A stretch of 64,000 bases of DNA. Origin: Bacteroidota bacterium (lineage in GTDB: Bacteria > Bacteroidota > Bacteroidia > Chitinophagales > Chitinophagaceae). The stretch spans positions 186,001 to 250,000 of the forward strand of contig JAFEAE010000023.1 in assembly GCA_018266575.1 (NCBI GenBank), given 5' to 3'. Below, in pieces: positions 25,583-34,485 of this stretch (within the stretch, counting starts at the first letter, position 1; each line of letters starts with the position of its first letter). A program made the position numbers and the translations under genes. The notes beneath the pieces are model-generated. The model was given only the letters and a program-made list of their open reading frames with translations. It made no database searches and was not told where the DNA came from.

Positions 25583-28099
25583 ATGGGCTTATTGAAAAAC
25601 ATGCTGTGCAAAACCTTAATTCCTGTTTTATCGTTTCTCACTCTTTATTTTAACTCCGATGCACAAATAAAGATCATAAAAGGTATTATCACTGATGCAC
25701 ATAGTGCCGAACGGGTCCCTTTCGCATCTATGCGTTTTAAAAAAGCAGGAACCGGCAAACTCAGCGATTCTGCGGGAAATTTCACTTTTCATTTTACAGA
25801 ATGGCCGGCACACGATACCCTTGAGATTACGTATGTAGGTTACCGTGATTTTGAACTTCCTATCGATTCCCTGGCATCAAAACTAAATGGGCAGAATACA
25901 ATTGCTATCGGTGTAAAATTAGAAAGGGGAAAATACATCAACGAAGTGGTGGTGGAACGAAAGATAGATCGCGGCCTGTTACTCTGGAAAAAAATTGTCA
26001 GACGAAAAAAATTCAACGACCGCTACCGATTCTCGAATTTCTCCTATGAATTATATAACAAGCTCGAACTTGATCTCAATAAAGTGAACAAAGAAAAGCT
26101 GCAGGGTTCAAAAATATTCAAGCCATTTAAATTTGTTTTTGATAATATCGACACAACAGAAGGCTCCGCATTTCTTCCGACTTATCTCACTGAAACCATT
26201 TCGGATTATTATTATCAAAAATCCCCGGTAAAGCGCCGTGAAGTGATCAAGGCAAGCAAAACAATCGGCGTAAATAACGAAAGCGTAAGCCGCCTGCTTG
26301 GTGGCATGGACCAGAACATTGATTTCTATTCCAACTTCATCCCTGTTTTTGACAAACGTTTTGTGAGCCCGATAAGCGATAACGGAAGCGATTACTATCG
26401 TTATAAAATAATCGACACCCAATATGTAAATAACCGCCGCCTTTTTCATCTCATCTTCACGCCAAAACACAAAGGACAAAGCACATTCGAGGGTGATTGC
26501 TGGGTACACGATACTACATTTGCAATTCAGAAAATGAACCTGCGGCTTTCTGCAGATGCCAATATCAATTTCGTAGAACAACTAAGCCTGATCCAGGAAT
26601 TCAAACTCATTAACGACACCACCTGGTTTTTAGCAAAAGATAAATTTGTAGTGAACGTTTCCCCGGGCGGAAAAAAGCTCCCGGGTTTTATCGGAAGAAA
26701 AATCACTATGTACAAAAACATCACAGTCAACGACAGCTCGGTTACCAACGAATTAAATAAAAATAAACTGATAGAAGAAGTATTATTCACACCCGGTGCC
26801 CGGGAAAAAACAGATTCTTTCTGGGCTACAGCACGTCATGATACATTAAGCAAAAATGAAAAAGCAATTTATACAATGATGGATACGCTGCTGAAAATGC
26901 CCGTATTCAAGCGTTATGTAAACATCGTGAATTTTTTAACTACCGGTTATTATGAAAGTGGCAAACTGGAATTTGGCCCCTGGTACAGCATGGTATATTC
27001 AAATATATTGGAAGGATTGCGTTTGCGTTTTGATCTTGGCACTAACCGGTTCTTCAGCAAAAAAATAATCCTGCACGGTTACCTCGCTTATGGTTTCAAA
27101 GATCAAAAGCTACACAGCGAAGCCGATGCATTATACATGATCAAAAAAAATCCCCGCTTCACGTTGTATGGCATGTATAAAAATGATATCGATTACGGAC
27201 AACCCTATTATGGCGACATCACATCCGATAATATTTTCGCCCTTGCATTCCGCAAACCGAATATCCCGATCAAGTTTATCAATATAGAAGAAAAAAAATT
27301 AGAAGTATTTAAAGAATGGCATTCCGGTTTTTCGGTCAGGCTTACCGGTGATAATAAAATTTATGACCCATTGTTAAACCTTCCTCCGAAAACTATTTAT
27401 CCTGCAACATCAGGAGAGCCGTTGAATACATTTGAAGCATCCATCAAATTGCGTTTCGCTTATCTTGAAAAATTTTTTGAAAACACTTTTTACCGCACAA
27501 GCCTCGGCAGCGATTATCCTATCGTTGATTTCAAATACACCCGCGGAATTTCCGGCGTGCTGAACAGCAGTTATAACTACGATAAAATTTCTGCAAGCAT
27601 TTCCGATTACGTGCATGTGTCTCCCTATGGAAATTTTTATTACAACGTTTTCGGCGGAAGAACATTTGGTACTCTCCCCTTTCCGTTTCTCGATATTGCA
27701 CCTGGCACAGAAATTTATTATTACAATCCGTATGCATACAGCCTTATCAATAAATATCAATACCTGCACGACAAATATATCGGCATCAACTTCGAGCATA
27801 ATTTCGGACCGGGGTTATTTCGCTTCATTCCTCTTACACGCAAATTAAAATTCCGCCAGTTCTGGACAGCAAAAGCATTATGGGGGAGTTTGAGCGATGC
27901 AAACAAAACATTCAATTCATCTTCGTACTACACATTTCAATCACTCGATGGAAAAACATACCTGGAATTAGGAACAGGTGTCGATAATATTTTCAAATTC
28001 TTTCGCCTCGACCTTGTATGGCGCGTTCTTCCACAACCCGCACCAGCCGGAAGCTCCAGCGGGTTCGGAATTTTCGGAAGTTTGAGAATAGGATTTTAA
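25583..28099 (+). CDS. Outer-membrane DUF5686 protein with CarboxypepD_reg-like domain
   Basis: 838 residues from 25583, or 832 from the ATG at 25601 (MLCKTLIPVLSFLTLYF), which gives the better signal peptide. A candidate -7 element TATTTTTG lies at 25570-25577. Residues about 30-120 are a carboxypeptidase-regulatory-like beta-sandwich (IKGIITDAHSAERVPFASMRF; LEITYVGYRDFELPI). The rest is DUF5686, a large region that ends in antiparallel strands and GIFGSLRIGF, consistent with an outer-membrane barrel. Family members occur widely in Bacteroidota; the ligand is unknown. No TonB-dependent plug domain is seen. Confidence 0.88.
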   Translation: MGLLKNMLCKTLIPVLSFLTLYFNSDAQIKIIKGIITDAHSAERVPFASMRFKKAGTGKLSDSAGNFTFHFTEWPAHDTLEITYVGYRDFELPIDSLASKLNGQNTIAIGVKLERGKYINEVVVERKIDRGLLLWKKIVRRKKFNDRYRFSNFSYELYNKLELDLNKVNKEKLQGSKIFKPFKFVFDNIDTTEGSAFLPTYLTETISDYYYQKSPVKRREVIKASKTIGVNNESVSRLLGGMDQNIDFYSNFIPVFDKRFVSPISDNGSDYYRYKIIDTQYVNNRRLFHLIFTPKHKGQSTFEGDCWVHDTTFAIQKMNLRLSADANINFVEQLSLIQEFKLINDTTWFLAKDKFVVNVSPGGKKLPGFIGRKITMYKNITVNDSSVTNELNKNKLIEEVLFTPGAREKTDSFWATARHDTLSKNEKAIYTMMDTLLKMPVFKRYVNIVNFLTTGYYESGKLEFGPWYSMVYSNILEGLRLRFDLGTNRFFSKKIILHGYLAYGFKDQKLHSEADALYMIKKNPRFTLYGMYKNDIDYGQPYYGDITSDNIFALAFRKPNIPIKFINIEEKKLEVFKEWHSGFSVRLTGDNKIYDPLLNLPPKTIYPATSGEPLNTFEASIKLRFAYLEKFFENTFYRTSLGSDYPIVDFKYTRGISGVLNSSYNYDKISASISDYVHVSPYGNFYYNVFGGRTFGTLPFPFLDIAPGTEIYYYNPYAYSLINKYQYLHDKYIGINFEHNFGPGLFRFIPLTRKLKFRQFWTAKALWGSLSDANKTFNSSSYYTFQSLDGKTYLELGTGVDNIFKFFRLDLVWRVLPQPAPAGSSSGFGIFGSLRIGF

Positions 28100-28214
28100 A
28101 AATGTACGATTTGAGATGTATGATGCACGATTTCTGAGAACAGTTATCAGTCGTCAGTCAACAGTTTTCAGTTCTTAAATTTTAAATTTCTTTCTTATTT
28201 TAGTTTTTTCTTTT

Positions 28215-28312
28215 GGGTAATCAGCATTTGTTCTCTCTTCACCATCCTTGCGCCTGCCTGCCGGTAGGCAGGTCGCACTCTTGTACTGCAACAATTCTAT
28301 TGAGCGATTGTT
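28215..28312 (-). repeat. Dispersed repeat copy D (long form with palindrome)
   Basis: The palindrome is at 28253-28272. Reverse-oriented flanks: CAGCATTTGTTCTCTCTTCA on one side and TCGCACTCTTGTACTGCAAC then ATTCTATTGAGCG on the other. The 28100-28463 spacer also holds CGTACATC-like and TTCATAGTTCATA-like words and no gene; a minus-strand frame through it reads CLPAGRR from the palindrome. Confidence 0.9.
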
Positions 28313-28463
28313 TGAACTATGATTTTTCTGATTTTTTGAGGGACTATGATTCTTAAAAATCATAAGATTCATTAAACCAATAATACCATAGTTCAGGCAT
28401 TTCATACTTCATAGCTCATAGTTCATACTTCTCTCATTATCTTTATCAGACAACAACTTCATC

Positions 28464-29036
28464 ATGGAAGAAATTTCTTTTGAAAATAAAACCTTTGAAA
28501 AAACGGATCTCAAAGCCGAGCCTTTGAAAAAAGGTTATTATGAAAACTGCAAATTCAACAATTGCGATTTTGCCAATACAAATCTTTCTGAAATAAAATT
28601 CATTGAATGCAGTTTTACCAATTGCAACCTGAGTTTAGTGAGTGTAGTGAAAACGGTTTTCACAGATGCCATATTCAAAGATTGTAAAATGCTCGGCGTG
28701 CGATTTGATGATTGCAGCACATTCGGGTTATCATTCAGTTTCGAAAACTGTTCTGTAAAACATACTTCTTTCTACAAAACAAAAATCAGGAATACCATTT
28801 TCAAAAACACGCAATTACAAGAAGCAGATTTCACAGAAGCAGATCTTACAAGTGCTGTGTTTAATAACTGCGACCTTCTTGATGCAAAGTTCGATCATAC
28901 TCTTCTTGAAAAAGCAGATTTCAGAAGCTCTTTCAATTATTTCATCGATCCGGAAAAAAACAAAATCAAAAAAGCAAAATTCTCTTTGGAGCAGGTGGTG
29001 GGGTTATTGAGTAAGTATGACATCATCGTTGAATAA
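28464..29036 (+). CDS. Pentapeptide-repeat protein
   Basis: 190 residues built almost entirely from A(D/N)LxX-type five-residue repeats, for example FANTNLSEIKF, TDAIFKDCKML and EADFTEADLTSAVFNNCDLL. These should fold as a right-handed quadrilateral beta-helix. Some family members mimic DNA and protect gyrase (Qnr/MfpA). This one lacks clear Qnr loops, so a gyrase role is not supported; many such proteins have no known function. No signal peptide is present, so it is cytoplasmic. Confidence 0.9.
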   Translation: MEEISFENKTFEKTDLKAEPLKKGYYENCKFNNCDFANTNLSEIKFIECSFTNCNLSLVSVVKTVFTDAIFKDCKMLGVRFDDCSTFGLSFSFENCSVKHTSFYKTKIRNTIFKNTQLQEADFTEADLTSAVFNNCDLLDAKFDHTLLEKADFRSSFNYFIDPEKNKIKKAKFSLEQVVGLLSKYDIIVE

Positions 29037-29041
29037 AGTAG

Positions 29042-29146
29042 GATGTATGAGCTATGAACTATGAAGTGTGAAGTATAAGGTAGCTGACAATTATCAGCAA
29101 CCTCAAGGCTCACAACTCATAGTTCATAGTTTATAGCTCATACATC
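29042..29146. repeat. 24-bp inverted repeat between convergent genes
   Basis: 29042-29065 pairs with 29123-29146 at 23 of 24 positions (core GATGTATGAGCTAT, then AACTATGAA). It lies between the stops of the pentapeptide gene (29036) and the amidohydrolase gene (29151), the place for a bidirectional transcription barrier. Confidence 0.85.
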
Positions 29147-29150
29147 ATAC

Positions 29151-32100
29151 TTACTCTTTCACTCCCGTAGTATTATTAGGCTTTTCATACGTCCATTCGC
29201 TGCGGTCGAGTTTGCGTTGCAGCGGATACACTTCATCATCCGTATTTGCATCATATAATCTTCCGTTCTTCATCACATATTTTATAGTATTCGTGTTACG
29301 GATATTTTCCAATGGATTTTTATCCATGATCACTAAGTCTGCAAGTTTACCCACTTCAATACTTCCGAGGTCTTTATCCAAACCCAAACCTGTTGCACCT
29401 AATATAGTTGCAACACGTAATACATCATGCGGTTTCATGTTTCCTGATTGCATTGCCCACATTTCCCAATGATATCCCAATCCCTGGAACTCTCCATGGC
29501 TGCCAATCCCGGCAAGTGAACCGGCTTCCACCAAAGACTTCATCGATTTTGCGTGTTTTGGAAAAACATGTTCATCTTTCATGAACCATCCTTCACCAAC
29601 CCGCCTTGTTTTTTGTGCAAGTACTTCATACGGCATAAAGTATTGCATCTTAGGATCATTGTACGCATTCTCTGTTTCCCAGAAATAATTTTCTGCAAAC
29701 GGCCCGCCATACGAAACGAGTAATGTTGGTGTAACGCACATCTGTGCTTCTGAAATTGTTTTCACTACATCACTGAACAAAGGATAAACCGGTATCGCAT
29801 GTTCGTGTCCGGGATAACCATCCAATAAATTCGTCATATTCAATTTCAGGTTTAATCCTCCTTCTGTGGTTGGCATCAGTTGCTGGTTTCGTGCTGCCAT
29901 AATGATCCACTCACGTTGCTGGCGGTTGCCTGTCAAATACATTTTGATGTATTTGGTGTGATAATATTTACTGTATTGTTTCAATACATTATTCGCGTGT
30001 GCAGAATCGCGGATATAATAGTCCCAATAACCAACACCTGGGCCGGTAGAATAAATGCGCGGGCCGATAATTTTCCCCGCTTCCACCATATCGCCATAAG
30101 TCAACACATCTGTTGTTGCAGTTTGCGGATCGCGTGTTGTTGTTACTCCATACGCAAGGTTAGCCGCATATATCCATACCTGGTTCTTTTCAATCCCCCA
30201 TTGCGGCCACATGTGCGAGTGGGTATCAACAAAACCAGGAACAATCGTTTCTCCTGTTGCATCAATAATTTTCGCACCGGATGGCGATTCAATAGTTCCG
30301 CTTTTGCCAATTGCTTTGATGCGGTTATTTTCCACGAGTATATCTCCGTTCTCAATAATTTCATATCCTTTCATGGTAATGATGCGTGCATTTTTAAACA
30401 ACACTATTCCTTTTGGGATATCACGCTGGAAATAAACTTTCACTTCTGTTTCTGTTGCTTTGAATTTCGGTTCTTCTTTCTTTGTATCTTTTTTTGCAAC
30501 ATCCGTTTTTGCTTTTGTGGTATCGGCTTTCGTAGTATCGGCTTTTGCAGTGGCAATAGAATCGGCAATGCGTTTTTCTTCTGCGCGTTTTGCTATCTTC
30601 AAACTATCATCAAATGCTTCTGCTTTATCAACATCAAAAACAAAATGTGAACTTCCAAGCGACCAGTGAATTGTTTTCCCATCATTTTCCCACGCCGGAA
30701 ATTCGCCGCCAAGCTCTGTTAGCTTACGTGCCGGAAATTGCGCAGAGCCTGCATCAGCAAGAGATATTGTTGCCACTTTACCGGTTCTTGGAATTGTTGC
30801 AACATAAATTTCATTATGAATTAAAACCAAAGCGCGGTTACCCGTTGGTGATAGATTGATCTGCGCTGCAGGTGAAGGCAAACTCATTTCAGCAGCTTCT
30901 GCCTGTGCTTCGGTAAGCAGGCAATTATCTTCAGGAACAGGTTTTCCATTTTTGTAAATACTAATCCCGTACGTTGTGATGCCTGTGAATTTTGCAATTA
31001 TTTTTTCATCCGTCCCATCCCATTTTATAGAAAGCAAATTGCCGGTGCCATTATTCAGATAAATACGGTCATCACTTTTTATAAAATGCGGGTTATATCT
31101 TCCCAATGCCTTATCAATAACAGTTATATCGCCGCCATTTGCAGGTATCCAGCACAATTCATCTTCCGCTCCATCTGCAACCGGCCCGTACGATTCTTTA
31201 TAACGCTGTGCTTTACTTCTTACAAAAGCAATTCTATCGCTTGTAAAGCTCCATGCAGGGTTTGAATACAATGCCGCCGTTTTTGTTAGTTTTTGAATTA
31301 CTGTTTTTCCGTTCACATTTACTTTATACAAATTACCGCCATCTGCGGTCCATGTGGTAAACACAATATAATTTCCATCGGGCGACCATACCGGTTGTGC
31401 TTCTGTATAATCGTTTGTGGTTATACGTTTCGGTGATCCGGAAGGATAATCCATTACATACAACCTGTTCAAAACGGTGAATGCTAATTTTTTTCCGTCG
31501 GGAGATGGAACCGCATCGCGGATCTGTGTTGCAAGGGCATGCGAGGTATCAGAAACAGGATATTTGAATTCAAGACGTGGGCCTATCTCCAATTGCACAT
31601 CTGCAGAAAATGGTATTTCAGTTGGCGAACTACCGTCAATGGGTATGCGAAAAATTTTTCCGCCGTAAGAAGCAACGACTGCTTTGCTATCCGGTGTGAA
31701 TGACATGCCCGGCAACACTCCCATTGTTGCAATGGATTCCTGATCATCCCGCTGAACAGGGTATGCCAGCCATTTTTCATCTCCGGTTTCAAGGTTACGT
31801 ATTACAAGCCCCGTTTTATCTTCGAAACGGCTGCCATATACGAGCCATTTCCCATCTTTTGAAAGTGTGGGTGTAAATGCAGAACCATAACGCGATGTGA
31901 TGGTGTTCATCTTTCCATTATCCCTGTCGTAAACACCGATCTGGTATTGCGGTAACTGTGCATTATAATTCCACGGGCCAAAACGCCTCGAGTAATAAAT
32001 ATATCTTCCGTCTGCACTTATTGCAGGGTCTATCGTTTTTAAGTTTGCAGGCGCATCGATCAGTTGTGTTCCGCCACCACCATTTTTATGCACCATATAT

Positions 32101-32645
32101 AATTGCACATTCAGTTTCCCTTTCCCGAAAACAATATAATCTCCATCAGGCGTCCACGTGGCATCAGGAAAATTCTGGTCCTTATCTTTTGTAACCTGGA
32201 ACGTATCTTTCTTTTCAAAATCTATCCACCATAAATTTTCTGATCCGCTCCTGTCAGAAGTAAATAATAATTTTTTCCCATCAGGGCTGAAGCGGGGATG
32301 TGTGTCAAACGAAATCCCTTTCGTAACCTGTGTTGCTTTACCACTTGAAATTGGAACAGTATAGATATCACCCATCAGATCAAACGCGATGATCTTTCCA
32401 TCGGGACTAACGTCAACAGACATCCATGTTCCCTCGTTTGTAGTAAAATTGATTTTCCGCTGAGGCTTTAACGGAAGATCCTTGAACTGCACATATTTTG
32501 CAGTATCCTTTTTTGTAGAATCCCCTGGAAGATCGCCCCGGTAAAAATCATGATTTGCTTTTGACGCAAATGACACCAGAATAAAAAGAAAGCATGTTAA
32601 AGCGTTGCGCAAAATGCGCAAACCCGCTACAGGTAAATGTCTCAT
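29151..32645 (-). CDS. Exported PD40 beta-propeller amidohydrolase
   Basis: 1164 residues. The signal peptide is followed by PD40/TolB-like propeller repeats of the form VSPDGKxIAF, FSPDGKKLLFTSDRSG, WTPDGDYIVFGKG and so on from about residue 70 to 680. A Lys/Thr/Asp-rich linker (about 700-725) leads to an amidohydrolase TIM-barrel. The metal motif DTHSHMW lies near residue 808, and the later GSHGEFQGLGYHWEMW and LGLDKDLGSIEVGKLADLVIMD complete the fold. Such secreted or outer-membrane-associated enzymes hydrolyse peptides or cyclic amides; the substrate is unknown. The length is typical for the two-domain family. Confidence 0.92.
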   Translation of the reverse strand: MRHLPVAGLRILRNALTCFLFILVSFASKANHDFYRGDLPGDSTKKDTAKYVQFKDLPLKPQRKINFTTNEGTWMSVDVSPDGKIIAFDLMGDIYTVPISSGKATQVTKGISFDTHPRFSPDGKKLLFTSDRSGSENLWWIDFEKKDTFQVTKDKDQNFPDATWTPDGDYIVFGKGKLNVQLYMVHKNGGGGTQLIDAPANLKTIDPAISADGRYIYYSRRFGPWNYNAQLPQYQIGVYDRDNGKMNTITSRYGSAFTPTLSKDGKWLVYGSRFEDKTGLVIRNLETGDEKWLAYPVQRDDQESIATMGVLPGMSFTPDSKAVVASYGGKIFRIPIDGSSPTEIPFSADVQLEIGPRLEFKYPVSDTSHALATQIRDAVPSPDGKKLAFTVLNRLYVMDYPSGSPKRITTNDYTEAQPVWSPDGNYIVFTTWTADGGNLYKVNVNGKTVIQKLTKTAALYSNPAWSFTSDRIAFVRSKAQRYKESYGPVADGAEDELCWIPANGGDITVIDKALGRYNPHFIKSDDRIYLNNGTGNLLSIKWDGTDEKIIAKFTGITTYGISIYKNGKPVPEDNCLLTEAQAEAAEMSLPSPAAQINLSPTGNRALVLIHNEIYVATIPRTGKVATISLADAGSAQFPARKLTELGGEFPAWENDGKTIHWSLGSSHFVFDVDKAEAFDDSLKIAKRAEEKRIADSIATAKADTTKADTTKAKTDVAKKDTKKEEPKFKATETEVKVYFQRDIPKGIVLFKNARIITMKGYEIIENGDILVENNRIKAIGKSGTIESPSGAKIIDATGETIVPGFVDTHSHMWPQWGIEKNQVWIYAANLAYGVTTTRDPQTATTDVLTYGDMVEAGKIIGPRIYSTGPGVGYWDYYIRDSAHANNVLKQYSKYYHTKYIKMYLTGNRQQREWIIMAARNQQLMPTTEGGLNLKLNMTNLLDGYPGHEHAIPVYPLFSDVVKTISEAQMCVTPTLLVSYGGPFAENYFWETENAYNDPKMQYFMPYEVLAQKTRRVGEGWFMKDEHVFPKHAKSMKSLVEAGSLAGIGSHGEFQGLGYHWEMWAMQSGNMKPHDVLRVATILGATGLGLDKDLGSIEVGKLADLVIMDKNPLENIRNTNTIKYVMKNGRLYDANTDDEVYPLQRKLDRSEWTYEKPNNTTGVKE

Positions 32646-32770
32646 GAGTGTTAGTTTAGAATTGGCAAGGAAGGTACTAAAGAAACATTTTTAAAAAATG
32701 TATGAAGTATTCTTTTTGATGAGTGGCGATGAAAAATTTTTACTTATCTTTTCTTTTTAAAATACGTTGC

Positions 32771-34273
32771 ATGCCAGATAAGTTCATTCTCGCCCTCGAC
32801 CAGGGCACTACCAGCTCGAGAGCTATTTTATTCAACCACTCGGGAAACATGATCAGTGTTGCGCAAAAAGAATTCAAACAAATTTATCCGAAGCCCGGTT
32901 GGGTGGAACATAATGCAGAAGAGATCTGGTCAACGCAATACGGCGTTCTTGCCGAAGTACTGGCAAAGAAAAATATTACTGCTGCACAGGTTGCTGCTAT
33001 CGGCATCACCAATCAAAGAGAAACTACAGTTGTATGGGAAAGAAAAACAGGCAAGCCTGTTTATAATGCCATCGTGTGGCAAGACAGGAGAACCGCTGAA
33101 TATTGTGACGAATTAAAAAACCAGGGGCTTTCAAAAACCATTCAGGAAAAAACAGGTTTGATCATTGATGCTTATTTCTCCGCAACAAAATTGAAATGGA
33201 TATTGGACAATGTTGATGGAGCACGAAAAAAAGCGGAGAACGGGGAATTGGCCTTCGGCACCATTGATAGCTGGCTCGTATGGAAATTATCAAACGGGCA
33301 ATTACATATTACAGATGTATCAAATGCATCACGCACAATGTTACTGAACATCCACAGTTGCGAATGGGATGATGAGTTGCTGAAAATTTTTAACATACCT
33401 CGTTCTATTTTGCCGCAGGTAAAAGCATCCAGCGACGTATATGGCACAAGCGGAAATATTGTGGCGCCGTCTTCGGGAATTGCTATTGCAGGAATTGCCG
33501 GCGACCAGCAAGCGGCATTGTTCGGGCAATTGTGCACACAACCCGGAATGGTGAAGAATACGTATGGCACAGGATGTTTCATGCTGATGAATACAGGTAC
33601 AAAAGCGGTTACATCAAAAAATAATTTGTTGACGACCGTTGCATGGAAAATTAATAACGGTGTAGAGTATGCGCTGGAAGGAAGTATTTTTATTGCAGGC
33701 GCTGTTGTACAATGGCTGCGCGACGGCTTGCATATCATTCGCTCTTCTGCAGATGTAGAAACATTAGCATCGCAGGTAAATGAAACAGATGGAGTGTACG
33801 TCATTCCTGCATTTGCCGGGCTTGGCGCTCCACACTGGAACCAATATGCGAGAGGAAGTATTTTCGGGATGACACGCGGAACTTCGGATGCGCATATCGC
33901 ACGTGCCGCTTTGGAAAGTATCGCGTATCAAACCTATGATGTATTAAAAGCTATGGAGGCTGATTCGCAGATCAGCATTAAAGAATTGCGTGTTGATGGC
34001 GGCGCAACTGCAAATAATTTACTGATGCAGTTTCAATCGGATATTCTCGAAGTGCCTGTAATCCGCCCGAAAGTATTTGAAACAACGGCACTTGGTGCTG
34101 CATATCTTGCGGGGCTTGCGGTTGGCTTTTGGCAAAGCATCGATGATATACGGCAGCAATGGCAAACCGACAAACGCTTTGAACCATCGATCGATGCTGC
34201 GAAAAAAAACAGTTTACTAAAAGGGTGGCAGCGTGCAGTTAATGCAAGTATTGCGTGGGCAAATGAGCGTTGA
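32771..34273 (+). CDS. glpK: Glycerol kinase
   Basis: A 500-residue cytoplasmic FGGY kinase that converts glycerol and ATP to glycerol 3-phosphate. It starts MPDKFILALDQGTTSSRAIL with the phosphate-1 loop, then KPGWVEHNAEEIW, GITNQRETTVVW, GDQQAALFGQ, and the C-terminal DGGATANNLLMQFQSDILEVPV and FETTALGAAYLAGLAVG. The ATG at 32771 is preferred because it starts at the conserved block and gives the standard length. It leads the glpK - glpD - glpF series. Confidence 0.97.
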   Translation: MPDKFILALDQGTTSSRAILFNHSGNMISVAQKEFKQIYPKPGWVEHNAEEIWSTQYGVLAEVLAKKNITAAQVAAIGITNQRETTVVWERKTGKPVYNAIVWQDRRTAEYCDELKNQGLSKTIQEKTGLIIDAYFSATKLKWILDNVDGARKKAENGELAFGTIDSWLVWKLSNGQLHITDVSNASRTMLLNIHSCEWDDELLKIFNIPRSILPQVKASSDVYGTSGNIVAPSSGIAIAGIAGDQQAALFGQLCTQPGMVKNTYGTGCFMLMNTGTKAVTSKNNLLTTVAWKINNGVEYALEGSIFIAGAVVQWLRDGLHIIRSSADVETLASQVNETDGVYVIPAFAGLGAPHWNQYARGSIFGMTRGTSDAHIARAALESIAYQTYDVLKAMEADSQISIKELRVDGGATANNLLMQFQSDILEVPVIRPKVFETTALGAAYLAGLAVGFWQSIDDIRQQWQTDKRFEPSIDAAKKNSLLKGWQRAVNASIAWANER

Positions 34274-34329
34274 ATATAAAACATGCATTTGATGAAAAAT
34301 TATTTTTATTATTTACCGAACGGCATTGC

Positions 34330-34400
34330 TACTATAAAGCATCGTTGCGTCGCACTCTTGTACGACAGGGATTCTATTGAGCGAAGTGGGCAGTTAGCTT
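34330..34400 (-). repeat. Dispersed repeat copy E (short form, no palindrome)
   Basis: CATCGTTGCGTCGCACTCTT is identical in its flanks to long copies but without the 20-bp insert. GTACGACAGGG and ATTCTATTGAGCG follow. Confidence 0.9.
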
Positions 34401-34417
34401 CGAGCTGTGAACCGTCC

Positions 34418-34448
34418 ATTATCAATTATCAATTATCAATTATCAATT
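34418..34448. repeat. 7-bp tandem repeat (ATTATCA) before glpD
   Basis: Four and a half head-to-tail copies of ATTATCA end 37 bases before the glpD start codon. A short tandem array near a promoter can change copy number by slippage. Confidence 0.9.
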
Positions 34449-34485
34449 CCCCTCATTCACCATTCACCACTCACAATTCACCACT

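Noticed and set aside
28175..28405. A 76-codon minus-strand frame that reads through repeat copy D
   Set aside because: It has no domain or start context and is composed of repeat sequence (including the palindrome-derived CLPAGRR); it is a by-product of the repeat.
34418..34448. CRISPR-like array
   Set aside because: It is a 7-bp tandem repeat without spacers; no other regularly spaced repeats and no cas genes are present.
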